The translations under genes and the position numbers were made by a program. Of a stretch of 64,000 nt of DNA, positions 9,031 to 17,213 are shown one piece after another. Position 1 is the stretch's first letter, and each line of letters opens with the position of its first letter. Source of the stretch: Paenibacillus antarcticus (GTDB taxonomy: Bacteria > Bacillota > Bacilli > Paenibacillales > Paenibacillaceae); the NCBI RefSeq assembly GCF_001637225.1, contig NZ_LVJI01000007.1:1-64000 (forward strand). Direction: 5' to 3'. The notes below the pieces were generated by a model. The model was not told the DNA's origin, did no database searches, and saw only the letters and a list, made by a program, of their open reading frames with translations.

Positions 9031-10083
9031 TTATTGTTTCTGCCAATCGCTAATCTGGAATTCTTTCTTCGCAAGCTTTTCTTTCACGAGGAAGTTCTTC
9101 GTTCCCTCCAACAGCTTTAACCCCTCTTCTGTAAACGCCGTATCATTAATACCACTGATCGGACTCACTTTTTTAGCCAGTTCAGGAGTTGTACCTCCAG
9201 CCTCCGCTAAGAATTGGTAGTATTCATCTTCATGCTGCTTCAAGTCAGCAAGAGCCTTCTCACGCGCTGCGTTCCATACCTTTGGGAAATCCGGGAATTT
9301 CGCCAAATACTCTTCCGACACTACCGTTGCACCGGTGCCCAACAGATCCGGATGTTTCGATGCATCGTCTAAATACGTGTACCCATCGTCAATTTGCTTC
9401 AATGCCCCTACTCCAAGATTAGTCGTAGCATCGATATCCCCACGGGCTAGAGCAGCCCCAGCGTCAGCAATTAACATATGAACAAGCTTGTAGTCTGTTA
9501 CACCTTCTTCTTGCAACAATCCAACCACGTACCGGTGCATAAAGGAGCCTTTTTGGATGGCAATGGTTTTACCTTCTAATTCTTTGACTGTTGTCGCACC
9601 ATTCTTCTTACCGATCAAATATCCAATGTTATTCGCCGCAGTTTGTGTAATTAGACGAGTCTTTGCGCCAGATCCGTAGGCGATAATAGCAGGGGTGTCA
9701 CCAAGACTACCAATATCCAATCGACCACTAATAAGGGATTCTGTCTGATCTGGACCATTCGGAAAACCCGTTAGTTTCACTTCGGTAATCCCGGACTTTT
9801 TCAGTTCTTCTTGGATAATACCTTTATATAAGCCCCAACCCTCTGCGCCACCACTCGGTACATTCAGCTTATTAATGCCGATATATCCATAATTCAACAC
9901 GGCTGGAACCTTACTTGTTGCTTCTGTGCTTTCTCCTGAAGAGGATGGCGCTTCTTTGTTAGCGGTACTGGCATTATTTCCACAAGCTTGAAGGACCATC
10001 ATGACCATGACTATCGTTGCAATAAGCGCAAATCGAACTCCTTTAATAGGTCCCACATGAGTTTCTCTATACGCATTTTTCAT
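9031..10083 (-). CDS. Sulfonate/taurine-type ABC transporter substrate-binding lipoprotein
   Basis: 350 residues. A signal peptide ends in the lipobox VLQAC, with Cys34 lipidated, then a Ser/Thr/Glu-rich linker and a periplasmic-binding-protein fold of the SsuA/TauA (NMT1-like) class. Family segments are LISGRLDIGSLGDTPAIIAYGSG and LEGKTIAIQKGSFMHRYVVGLLQEEG. It captures the ligand outside the membrane for the two permeases upstream. The ATG follows GGGGAG. The ligand could be an alkanesulfonate or another organosulfur compound; nitrate or riboflavin-precursor transporters share the fold, but the sulfatase and flavoprotein neighbours favour sulfur. Confidence 0.85.
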   Translation of the reverse strand: MKNAYRETHVGPIKGVRFALIATIVMVMMVLQACGNNASTANKEAPSSSGESTEATSKVPAVLNYGYIGINKLNVPSGGAEGWGLYKGIIQEELKKSGITEVKLTGFPNGPDQTESLISGRLDIGSLGDTPAIIAYGSGAKTRLITQTAANNIGYLIGKKNGATTVKELEGKTIAIQKGSFMHRYVVGLLQEEGVTDYKLVHMLIADAGAALARGDIDATTNLGVGALKQIDDGYTYLDDASKHPDLLGTGATVVSEEYLAKFPDFPKVWNAAREKALADLKQHEDEYYQFLAEAGGTTPELAKKVSPISGINDTAFTEEGLKLLEGTKNFLVKEKLAKKEFQISDWQKQ

Positions 10084-10196
10084 TGTATTTCTCCCCTTTG
10101 ATATGTTTGATTTATCTACAACCCAACCCTAGTCGATAATTTATACATAAAATGATGACTTGCTACTGGCTGTCCGCCCTTACCCAGCCCACCTTT

Positions 10197-10298
10197 TCAC
10201 GGTAACCCCCAAGCATCCCATGTACCTGCTGGACCTCCACCAATCACAAGCACGTCCGTAACTAAGGAGAGTGATCCTTGTTGTGCTACTTCACTCAT
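10197..10298 (-). pseudogene. Remnant N-terminus of a FAD-dependent oxidoreductase
   Basis: An ATG with a good ribosome-binding site (AGGGG, eight bases upstream) opens a 33-codon frame ending in TGA. Residues 14-25 read TDVLVIGGGPAG, the FAD dinucleotide-binding motif found at the same place in the flavoprotein at 7218-8831 (VDVLVLGGGPAG). Nothing recognisable of the rest of such a protein follows before the binding-protein gene. I read it as the stump of a deleted paralogue left inside the operon; a real short peptide is less likely. Confidence 0.7.
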
Positions 10299-10325
10299 TT
10301 GCTTCGCCCCTAGAATTTATTAGCG

Positions 10326-11216
10326 CTAACCATGATAACTATCCCGCCAGAACAAGAACTTGCGTTCAATAGCATGGAAGAGAGAATCGATTAATTTACC
10401 AACAACTGCAAAAATAATAATACCTACAAAGATAATTTCTGTTCTCGAATTCTGCTTCGCTTCATTAATAAGAAATCCGATCCCCGACTGCGAACCAATA
10501 ACCTCTGCAACGACGAGACCAATCCAAGCTACCGCAAGCGAAATCCGTAAACCCAACAAAATACTCGGTAACGCCGCTGGTAATATCAACCTACGCAACT
10601 GCTGATATCGACTAAACCCGAGTACCCTCGCTACTTCAAATAGCTTGTTATCCACATTACGAATACCCATAAATGTATTAATATAAAGCGGAAAGAAAGA
10701 TCCACTCAGAATGATCACTACCTTGGAGATTTCACCGAAACCGAACCAGAGAATGATGAGGGGAGCAATCGCTAAATGTGGAACAAGACGTAACACCTGT
10801 ACGCTTGGGTCCAATAGGTATTCCACACTGCGAAATAATCCAGTTAATACTCCGAACAGCAGCCCAAGTATGCCTCCAATAAGAAATCCAATTCCAGCTC
10901 TACCTATACTGATTCCCAGATGATGTATCAGTTCACCCGAAACGGCTAGCTCCACCAAAGCATCCAATATCTTTAGCGGCGTTGGCATAAATTCTGCGGA
11001 TATCCATCCAGCATTACCTGCCAACTGCCAGACGACGATGGTTACCACCGGAATAATGGCACCTATACTTAGATCGGACAATAGCGATTTCCACACGCCA
11101 GGTGTTGTGTTACTTTCGAGCTCTTTATTACTATTTATCGGAGCAGTTCCCACGTTATTCGGCGTTTCTTTTACCCCTTTTGTCGTCTTTATCAGGGCTT
11201 CTACTCCCTCACTCAT
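10326..11216 (-). CDS. ABC transporter permease, SsuC/TauC type (first of a tandem pair)
   Basis: 296 residues: a hydrophilic N-terminus of about 45 residues, then six or so membrane segments. The inner-membrane signature with the EAA loop is EVARVLGFSRYQQLRRLILP, followed by PSILLGLRISLAVAWIGLVV. It is closely similar along its length to the next gene upstream, sharing for example YINTFMGIRNVDNKLFEVAR, so the two arose by tandem duplication and may form a heterodimer. The ATG follows AAAGGAGG. Its gene order with the ATPase and binding protein marks it as a sulfonate-type importer subunit. Confidence 0.88.
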   Translation of the reverse strand: MSEGVEALIKTTKGVKETPNNVGTAPINSNKELESNTTPGVWKSLLSDLSIGAIIPVVTIVVWQLAGNAGWISAEFMPTPLKILDALVELAVSGELIHHLGISIGRAGIGFLIGGILGLLFGVLTGLFRSVEYLLDPSVQVLRLVPHLAIAPLIILWFGFGEISKVVIILSGSFFPLYINTFMGIRNVDNKLFEVARVLGFSRYQQLRRLILPAALPSILLGLRISLAVAWIGLVVAEVIGSQSGIGFLINEAKQNSRTEIIFVGIIIFAVVGKLIDSLFHAIERKFLFWRDSYHG

Positions 11217-11231
11217 GGTGTTATCCTCCTT

Positions 11232-12035
11232 TTATCCTTGGTAACTGTCTTTCCATCTCAGCAACCGCCGTTCAATCAGACGGACAACAGAATCACTCAA
11301 CAATCCCGCAATAGCGAATATAATAATGCCTACGAATACGACAGGCGTATCTGCGAACTGACGAGCATCTGATATCATATATCCGATTCCTGAGGAAGAC
11401 GCGATCAGTTCTGCAACGACTAGACCTAACCAAGATAGTCCCAGCGATAAGCGTACTCCGAGCATAATGTTCGGTACCGCTGCCGGAAGAACCAGTCTGA
11501 TAATCTGTTTCATTCTGCTGAATCCTAACACCCGAGCCACTTCGAATAACTTGTTATCCACATTGCGGATGCCCATAAAAGTATTAATATAAATCGGAAA
11601 GAATGCGCCTTTAGCAATAAGTAGCACTTTCGATTCCTCACCTATACCGAACCAAAGAATAAACAGCGGGATGACCGCGAGACTCGGAATCATACGAATC
11701 ATTTGTATCGAAGGGTCTAGTAACTTCTCTGATCTTCGGAATAATCCGACCACAATGCCTAGCAAGAGGCCGAGTCCTCCACCGAGGAGAAACCCTAATA
11801 GTGCTCTGGCAGCACTTATTCTGAAATTAGTCCATAAATCTCCTGCAATCGCTAGTGTTATAAAAGATTCTGCAATCGTGTAAGGTGTTGGAAACAACAG
11901 CTCTGAGATGATGCCATAATGTCCCAACGTCTGCCACAGAATCAGTACGCTTGCCGGTAAAATCATACCAAGTCCAATAGTTGCCGCCTTCCCTGGTCTA
12001 CTGGAGCCCCTTACCACGACAGCCTGGTTGGTCAT
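11232..12035 (-). CDS. ABC transporter permease, SsuC/TauC type (second of a tandem pair)
   Basis: 267 residues with about six membrane segments and the EAA loop EVARVLGFSRMKQIIRLVLP, then PNIMLGVRLSLGLSWLGLVV. It is a paralogue of the permease immediately downstream, 15 bases away, but with a shorter N-terminus. Most SsuABC-type importers have one permease gene working as a homodimer; two here suggest a heterodimer or broadened substrate range. The ATG is preceded by GGAGGGAG. Confidence 0.88.
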   Translation of the reverse strand: MTNQAVVVRGSSRPGKAATIGLGMILPASVLILWQTLGHYGIISELLFPTPYTIAESFITLAIAGDLWTNFRISAARALLGFLLGGGLGLLLGIVVGLFRRSEKLLDPSIQMIRMIPSLAVIPLFILWFGIGEESKVLLIAKGAFFPIYINTFMGIRNVDNKLFEVARVLGFSRMKQIIRLVLPAAVPNIMLGVRLSLGLSWLGLVVAELIASSSGIGYMISDARQFADTPVVFVGIIIFAIAGLLSDSVVRLIERRLLRWKDSYQG

Positions 12036-12134
12036 ATAGCAACTCCCTCCTTCTTCTCTTGAAATAAATAAAGAGACTCCCGATGAATGACATGTTCGGA
12101 AGCCTCCAATGTGTATGGTTGACTTGATATTTAT

Positions 12135-12911
12135 TTAAATTCCAGCTCCGTCTGTGAGCTCTAGTTCATCGACTTTCTCGAACTGATTCAACACTTTCAA
12201 ACGTAACTCTTGAAATGACGTTGTCGTCTTTTTACGTGGATACGGTAAGTCAATCGGTATTATATTGCGTATTTTACCTGGACGGGGCTCCAAGATCACG
12301 ACACGATTACCCAGAAATACCGCCTCATCAATGTCATGTGTAACAAATATCATCGTGGTTTGGTTCGTACGCCAAATATCTAGCAACACCGTCTGCATAT
12401 GCGCTCGAGTGAATGCATCAAGGGCCCCGAACGGTTCATCTAATAACAGGATCTTGGGATTCCGTAGAAGTGCCCTAGCTATAGCTACACGTTGGGCCAT
12501 TCCACCTGACAACTCCCGAGGATACGACTTCTCGAAGCCCTTTAATTTCACTAGTTCAATAAGTTCATCTACCTTCTGCCTAACTTCCTTATTACCAAGG
12601 GGTAAATCTGAGGCAATATTCTTCTCTACGGTAAGCCAAGGGAATAGGCGATGCTCCTGAAAAATAAATCCTTTATCAATACCAGGTCCGCCAATCTGAA
12701 CCCCTTCTAGCGTAACACTACCCGTATAGCCACTGTCCAGACCAGCTACGATGCGCAGCAGCGTGCTCTTTCCACATCCACTGGGACCAATAACTGTAAC
12801 AAATTCACCTTCTTGCACTTGTAAATCTACATTGTATAATGCCTGAACATGACCTGCTGCTGTGTCAAAACGTTTGTTAAGATTCGATATGGCGAGCATT
12901 GCATCTCCCAT
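12135..12911 (-). CDS. ABC transporter ATP-binding protein, SsuB/TauB type
   Basis: 258 residues. Walker [10 protein letters not shown], a Q-loop at [17 protein letters not shown], signature [16 protein letters not shown], Walker [14 protein letters not shown] and H-loop [10 protein letters not shown] are all intact. The C-terminal [16 protein letters not shown] is typical of SsuB/TauB-like ATPases. I start at ATG 12911, after AAGGGGGAG; the TTG at 12929 overlaps that ribosome-binding site. It is the first gene of the operon running to 6877, preceded by a leader containing a terminator-like hairpin. Confidence 0.92.
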   Translation of the reverse strand: MGDAMLAISNLNKRFDTAAGHVQALYNVDLQVQEGEFVTVIGPSGCGKSTLLRIVAGLDSGYTGSVTLEGVQIGGPGIDKGFIFQEHRLFPWLTVEKNIASDLPLGNKEVRQKVDELIELVKLKGFEKSYPRELSGGMAQRVAIARALLRNPKILLLDEPFGALDAFTRAHMQTVLLDIWRTNQTTMIFVTHDIDEAVFLGNRVVILEPRPGKIRNIIPIDLPYPRKKTTTSFQELRLKVLNQFEKVDELELTDGAGI

Positions 12912-12945
12912 TTCCAGCTCCCCCTTCAACTATTGGCATACACAA

Positions 12946-12985
12946 AAACAGAGGTATCGCGTAAACAACCGCAATACCTCTGTTT
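12946..12985 (-). terminator. Terminator-like hairpin in the leader of the sulfonate operon
   Basis: AAACAGAGGTAT (12946-12957) pairs perfectly with ATACCTCTGTTT (12974-12985), and on the minus strand TTTTTG follows. It lies between a promoter-like sequence and the first gene of its own operon rather than at a gene end, which suggests transcription attenuation. I find no S-box or T-box sequence in the leader. Confidence 0.65.
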
Positions 12986-13043
12986 ATACAGTCGGTAATG
13001 TCTTTCAATTAATTCATACCATTCACGTAGGATTAATGAATTT

Positions 13044-13072
13044 AAGTTATCATTTTATCCAAACATTGTCAA
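13044..13072 (-). promoter_or_regulatory. Candidate promoter of the sulfonate/flavoprotein operon
   Basis: On the minus strand there is a perfect -35 TTGACA (13067-13072), a 17-base spacer and a weak -10 TAACTT (13044-13049). The transcript would carry a leader of about 120 bases with the hairpin at 12946-12985. Confidence 0.5.
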
Positions 13073-13116
13073 TAAAAATGTAAAATTTAGATATCAACAC
13101 AATTATGCTCACAACA

Positions 13117-13152
13117 AAAAAACGAACTCAGCATAAATCATACTAAGTTCGT
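13117..13152 (-). terminator. Terminator of the M50-like gene
   Basis: ACGAACTCAG (13122-13131) pairs with CTAAGTTCGT (13143-13152) with one mismatch. It is followed on the minus strand by a run of seven T. Confidence 0.75.
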
Positions 13153-13165
13153 AAAAGCTTTTAAT

Positions 13166-13870
13166 TCATTTATTAAGAAAAGTATGAGTAGAATCTTGTA
13201 CTCGTGAAGACGGTCGTCTGTTAAAAAACCACGAGAACGCCATCTTCGCACAAACAAGCGAAAATGCTACAAATAATAATGCCCAGAATATCGCAGGTAC
13301 CGATGTCCAAGAAGCAAGATTAGAAGCGTCCCCTGCCCTTCCTCCGCCCGAAAGAGAACGGGTGACGAGATATATCGGTCCTAATACGGATTCTTCTAAC
13401 GTTAGGAAGGCTAGTAATCCATAATACATATTGCGTACTGTAAGAGGTAAATACATCATGACGATATTCAGGACGATAAATCCAACAAGCCAAAACACCC
13501 CATACCCATGATGTACATACATGACAAGCATCACAACTGCAATCACAGTAAGTAGTACCATACCCCGCTTTTCTTGGCGTCTACTCATCCAATAGAACAA
13601 TAGCGCAGCACATAATGACGCCAAGGTATAGCCTGCAAGTGAGACAAGTATGGATGACCACGTCGATGTCGTCGTCGAATACGTAACCCCACTATGGTCT
13701 GGATTTAATTGAATAGCTAGCACACGCCCTGACGTCAGTAATGTCACTACCGCATGAGCGAACTCATGAATCATGGTATCTACTGTACGAAAGACATAAC
13801 TAAAGGGTATAAGTCTCGTTAAGATTGCTGAACCTACCAGAATTACAATTGTCTTCAGCCACTTATTCAT
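13166..13870 (-). CDS. M50B-type membrane metallopeptidase-like protein
   Basis: 234 residues with about six hydrophobic segments. The zinc motif HEFAH (residues 35-39) lies in DTMIHEFAHAVVTLL, and a possible third ligand is the Asp in GDASNLASW near residue 185. This matches the M50B family of small integral-membrane peptidases, relatives of SpoIVFB and RseP, which have no assigned substrates. It has its own terminator downstream and could be transcribed alone or with the oxidoreductase upstream; nothing ties it to sulfur metabolism apart from position. The ATG is not preceded by a strong ribosome-binding site. Confidence 0.75.
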   Translation of the reverse strand: MNKWLKTIVILVGSAILTRLIPFSYVFRTVDTMIHEFAHAVVTLLTSGRVLAIQLNPDHSGVTYSTTTSTWSSILVSLAGYTLASLCAALLFYWMSRRQEKRGMVLLTVIAVVMLVMYVHHGYGVFWLVGFIVLNIVMMYLPLTVRNMYYGLLAFLTLEESVLGPIYLVTRSLSGGGRAGDASNLASWTSVPAIFWALLFVAFSLVCAKMAFSWFFNRRPSSRVQDSTHTFLNK

Positions 13871-13948
13871 ATCTTTCTCCCTAATTTGCCTATACCAGGC
13901 AAGTATTCTTATTCTGATAATAACAAGAATACATGGGATTTACATCTA

Positions 13949-15067
13949 TTAGACCACAGGGAACCAACCGGTTCTACTTACAATGGCTTGCCATAATGGA
14001 TCTGGAACGACGAGTAGTTCTTGTTCATCTGTACTTAATGTCGTTCTGATATCCGCTTCTCTACCTGCCTCTATCTTCTCCACCCAATCAGGTTCAACAA
14101 TAAGTTCTCTACCCAATGCAATAAGTGGAATTCCCATCTCAAGAGCTTTCAAGGCGTCATCCGCAGTATGAATAGAACCTACGCCCATGATTGGAACGCT
14201 TGCGCCAACACGGTCTCTAATTAATTCCATCCGTACAAGACCCGTATCTTCTACACCCCGTCTTGCCTCTGACCAGAAATCCATAAGAGAAATATGAATG
14301 TAGTCTAAATTCTTCTCTGCTAATGCATCAAGCAATACGAGAGTATCTTCCATGGTAAACCCTAATTCCTCTGGCTCTTCTGGTGATAAACGATACCCTA
14401 CAAGAAATGGGCGATCAGCATACTTAGCCACAGCTTGTTTTATCGCATCTACAACAGCTAATGGAAAAGATAATCGCTTCTCAAGACTTCCACCCCAACG
14501 GTCTTCGCGGCGGTTCGTATGACCAGAGAAGAACTGATGCAATAAATAATTGTTAGCACCGTGGATCTCTATACCATCATATCCAGCTTCGATCGCTCTA
14601 CGTGTCGCTTCCCCAAAGTCATGAATAATCGCTAAGATCTCTTCATCTGAAAGAGCACGGGGTGTTACTTTACCGTCATCCGTTGGCACTGCGCTTGCAC
14701 TGACAACATCTCCATTAACGAGTTCAGGCGGACATTGACGTCCACCGTGGAAAATTTGTAACACAGCTTTTGATCCTTTTTCCTTAATCGTTGTTGCTAA
14801 TCTTGCCAAGCTAGGTATCATCTCATCGTTATACCCTGCGAATTCACCATGAAATCCTTGTCCATTCTTGGAAACATGGGTACATGCCGTAATAACCATA
14901 CCTACGCCACCAGCTCTACGGCTATAGTAATCAACCTCAGCATCTGAGACTGTTCCATCTAAATTTGAAGACCAATTTGTCATCGGAGCCATGACAACAC
15001 GATTCTCTACTTCAACTCCACTGCGAAAAGTAAATGATTCAAAAAGCGGTTTATACTTAGCTTCCAT
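13949..15067 (-). CDS. Old-yellow-enzyme family NADH:flavin oxidoreductase
   Basis: 372 residues forming an FMN-binding TIM barrel. Segments in order: NRVVMAPMTNW (FMN), LQIFHGGRQ, GYDGIEIHGANNYLLHQFFS (substrate His and Asn pair), HTNRREDRWGGSLEKRL, and near the end PIMGVGSIHTADDAL and GRELIVEPDW for phosphate binding. Members reduce activated alkenes or other electrophiles with NAD(P)H; the natural substrate is unknown. It lies between the sulfatase/ABC operon and the second ABC operon, is separated by a terminator from the former, and has a strong promoter of its own with an overlapping palindrome. Confidence 0.92.
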   Translation of the reverse strand: MEAKYKPLFESFTFRSGVEVENRVVMAPMTNWSSNLDGTVSDAEVDYYSRRAGGVGMVITACTHVSKNGQGFHGEFAGYNDEMIPSLARLATTIKEKGSKAVLQIFHGGRQCPPELVNGDVVSASAVPTDDGKVTPRALSDEEILAIIHDFGEATRRAIEAGYDGIEIHGANNYLLHQFFSGHTNRREDRWGGSLEKRLSFPLAVVDAIKQAVAKYADRPFLVGYRLSPEEPEELGFTMEDTLVLLDALAEKNLDYIHISLMDFWSEARRGVEDTGLVRMELIRDRVGASVPIMGVGSIHTADDALKALEMGIPLIALGRELIVEPDWVEKIEAGREADIRTTLSTDEQELLVVPDPLWQAIVSRTGWFPVV

Positions 15068-15102
15068 GACAATTCCTCCGTGTGATTCATATTATGACTT
15101 AC

Positions 15103-15121
15103 TGTAATTATTATAGTTACA
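15103..15121. promoter_or_regulatory. Palindromic operator overlapping the -10 box
   Basis: TGTAA (15103-15107) and TTACA (15117-15121) form an inverted repeat with a nine-base centre that covers the -10 box of the old-yellow-enzyme promoter. That position suits a repressor. MarR/HxlR-type regulators often control such enzymes, but none is encoded next to it. Confidence 0.45.
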
Positions 15122-15138
15122 ATTATATTGATTTGCAA
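15110..15138 (-). promoter_or_regulatory. Promoter of the old-yellow-enzyme gene
   Basis: On the minus strand there is a -35 TTGCAA (15133-15138), a 17-base spacer and a perfect -10 TATAAT (15110-15115), about 45 bases ahead of the ATG. Confidence 0.75.
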
Positions 15139-15184
15139 ATAAGCCACGTTATCCATCAAATTGGTCAGATACTCATTAACAAAT

Positions 15185-15218
15185 AAAGAATGCCCGAGAA
15201 TGTTCTCGAGCATTCTTT
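15185..15218 (-). terminator. Terminator of the sulfatase/ABC operon
   Basis: AAAGAATGC-CGAGAA pairs with TTCTCG-GCATTCTTT around a two-base turn, with TTTATTTG following on the minus strand. It separates the ABC operon from the old-yellow-enzyme gene. Confidence 0.75.
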
Positions 15219-15240
15219 AAAATTAAATTGTTGTACAATA

Positions 15241-16326
15241 TTACTTGTTTATCGATTTGATTGCGGGTTCTATAGTTAAGAAATTCCCAGATGGTACAGC
15301 ACTCTCTAGTTTACCATTCTTAACGAACTGCTTCTGCAAATTATCATACCATTTAACAGCTGAACCATCTAGGAACACTTCAACCAATTTCGTATTATCA
15401 ATCCAGTCAATCGACTTAAGCTCTTCCGTGAGACTATCTTCAGGAACTCCTGTATATGCCGCTGTCAGCTTTACAGCTTCTTCAATGTTATTGATTTTGT
15501 ACTCTGTTGTCTTCGTTATGGCTTTCATAAATTTCTCAACAAGCTCTGGCTTCTCCTTCAAGAACTTCGGACTTACGACCCAACTTGAAGGAAAGCTATA
15601 TTCTGGGTAAAAATCACTGTTATCGCCTAATTTAACCATGTTATCCTTGCCGACTTGCTTCTCAATTTCCACCGTAAACGGAGACCAGATGGCCACTGCA
15701 TCCACTTTACCTGCGATATATGCTGTAACTGCACCCGCTACCTCCATATTGACAATATTAACGTCGTTAGGATTTAATCCTGCCTTTTCCAGTCCTAGAT
15801 TAAGTACCATTTCACCAGAAGTTCCTTTAGGAACACCTACTGTTTTCCCCTTCAGGTCTTTCCATTCTTTAATTCCCGATTTCTTAGTAGCAAACACCAT
15901 ATCGCTTTTCCCTAGACTCACTAATCCAATAATATTCCCTTGCCCTTTGGCAGCTAAGAACGTGGCTCCGGGTCCAATATAGGCAATATCAATATCCCCC
16001 GCAGCCATCGCTTGAAACTCAGGAGGACCACTCAGAAACTTCACTGCATTCAATTTGATGCCTTCGTCTTGAAAGAATCCTTTCGCCTCACCAATGGCAA
16101 CTGGAGTTGCACCACCCATGTTCGGCATATAAGCAAAATTGATCGTCTCTATTTTCTCTTCTGCCTTCGCTATTACGGTCGTAGTCTCTTTCACATCCGG
16201 AATAGACTTTTCTGCTCCTGAGTTAACACCGCTGTTATTTGCACCACAGGCACCAAGGAGAAGTGTCATACTGACTAGTGCTACATTCATAGAAATCTTA
16301 GATAATGACCTGAATTTGTTAAACAT
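15241..16326 (-). CDS. Sulfonate/taurine-type ABC substrate-binding lipoprotein (second system)
   Basis: 361 residues from the ATG at 16326, which follows GGGAGGG by nine bases; an upstream ATG at 16362 lacks a site. The signal peptide ends in the lipobox LLGAC. The mature protein has the SsuA/TauA fold: INFAYMPNMGGATPVAIGEAKGFFQDEG, then FQAMAAGDIDIAYIGPGATFLAAKG and LKGKTVGVPKGTSGEMVLN. It is the last gene of the operon that begins with the sulfatase, so its ligand may be a sulfate ester, a desulfated product or a sulfonate. Confidence 0.85.
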   Translation of the reverse strand: MFNKFRSLSKISMNVALVSMTLLLGACGANNSGVNSGAEKSIPDVKETTTVIAKAEEKIETINFAYMPNMGGATPVAIGEAKGFFQDEGIKLNAVKFLSGPPEFQAMAAGDIDIAYIGPGATFLAAKGQGNIIGLVSLGKSDMVFATKKSGIKEWKDLKGKTVGVPKGTSGEMVLNLGLEKAGLNPNDVNIVNMEVAGAVTAYIAGKVDAVAIWSPFTVEIEKQVGKDNMVKLGDNSDFYPEYSFPSSWVVSPKFLKEKPELVEKFMKAITKTTEYKINNIEEAVKLTAAYTGVPEDSLTEELKSIDWIDNTKLVEVFLDGSAVKWYDNLQKQFVKNGKLESAVPSGNFLTIEPAIKSINK

Positions 16327-16382
16327 GAATAAATACCCTCCCATGAAATCTATATGCATCATGCTTTCGCACAGATGGCCGA

Positions 16383-17213
16383 TTATTTAGATACTTCGAG
16401 ATATTCGCGATACACCTTAGACCAAATATCGTTCTTGATTCTGATAAATCGCTCATCCAGCTTCGTTGACTGATCTCTTGGGTAAGGAATGTCGACATTA
16501 ATAATTTCTGTAATCCGACCAGGCCGTGCACTCATAATGACAACACGCTGAGCCAGAATAACGGCTTCCTCCACATCGTGCGTAATAAAGAAGCAGGTTT
16601 TCTTTTCTTTCATCCATGTCTTGAGCAACTCTTCCTGTAGCTGCGCTCTCGTCTGTGCGTCCAAAGCTCCGAATGGCTCATCCATGAGCAGTACCTCAGG
16701 TTCAACCGCATAAGCGCGAGCAATCGCTACTCGCTGCTTCATACCACCCGATAACTCTTTCGGATACGCATGTGCGAAATCTTTCAAACCAACCAATTCC
16801 AAATAATGCTCTGCCCTTTCTTTACGCTCCTTCTTGCTGATCCTTCGCAACTTCAAACCGAATTCTATGTTCTCAAGTACGGTCTTCCAAGGAAACAGTG
16901 CATACTGTTGAAATACGACTCCCCGCTCCCTGCCAGGTCCTTTCACTTCAACCCCGTCCAATTGGACAGATCCAGAAGTTGCTTCTTCCAATCCACCAAT
17001 GATGTTGAGTAGTGTTGTCTTCCCGCAACCGCTGGGTCCTACAACGCAGACAAATTCATTCTCCTGAATGGATAAGTCTGTATTCTGAAGTGCGATTGTA
17101 TTCCCACTCCGTCCTTTATAAATCTTCGTAAGTCCACTAATCGCAATCTTGGTATTCAAAGATTGCGTCACAATACTATTACCACCGTCTACTCTTGCCT
17201 CAGTTCCTGCCAC
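16383..17213 (-). CDS. ABC transporter ATP-binding protein (second sulfonate-type system)
   Basis: 276 residues. Walker A GPSGCGKTT, Q-loop VVFQQYALFPWKTVLENIEF, signature [16 protein letters not shown], Walker [14 protein letters not shown] and H-loop FFITHDVEEAV are all present. The GTG start at 17213 lies inside the permease gene and follows AGGAGG by eight bases, so the two genes overlap by 25 bases and are translationally coupled. The start adds about 24 residues ahead of the usual SsuB N-terminus. Confidence 0.92.
   Translation of the reverse strand: MAGTEARVDGGNSIVTQSLNTKIAISGLTKIYKGRSGNTIALQNTDLSIQENEFVCVVGPSGCGKTTLLNIIGGLEEATSGSVQLDGVEVKGPGRERGVVFQQYALFPWKTVLENIEFGLKLRRISKKERKERAEHYLELVGLKDFAHAYPKELSGGMKQRVAIARAYAVEPEVLLMDEPFGALDAQTRAQLQEELLKTWMKEKKTCFFITHDVEEAVILAQRVVIMSARPGRITEIINVDIPYPRDQSTKLDERFIRIKNDIWSKVYREYLEVSK

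Noticed and set aside
12912-13072. SAM (S-box) or T-box riboswitch before the sulfonate operon
   Set aside because: Neither the S-box core nor the T-box bulge sequence can be found; only a simple terminator-like stem is present.
13873-13935. Hairpin-like GTATTCT / AGAATAC pairing between the M50-like and old-yellow-enzyme genes
   Set aside because: The stem is AT-rich and has no T run; too weak to call a terminator.
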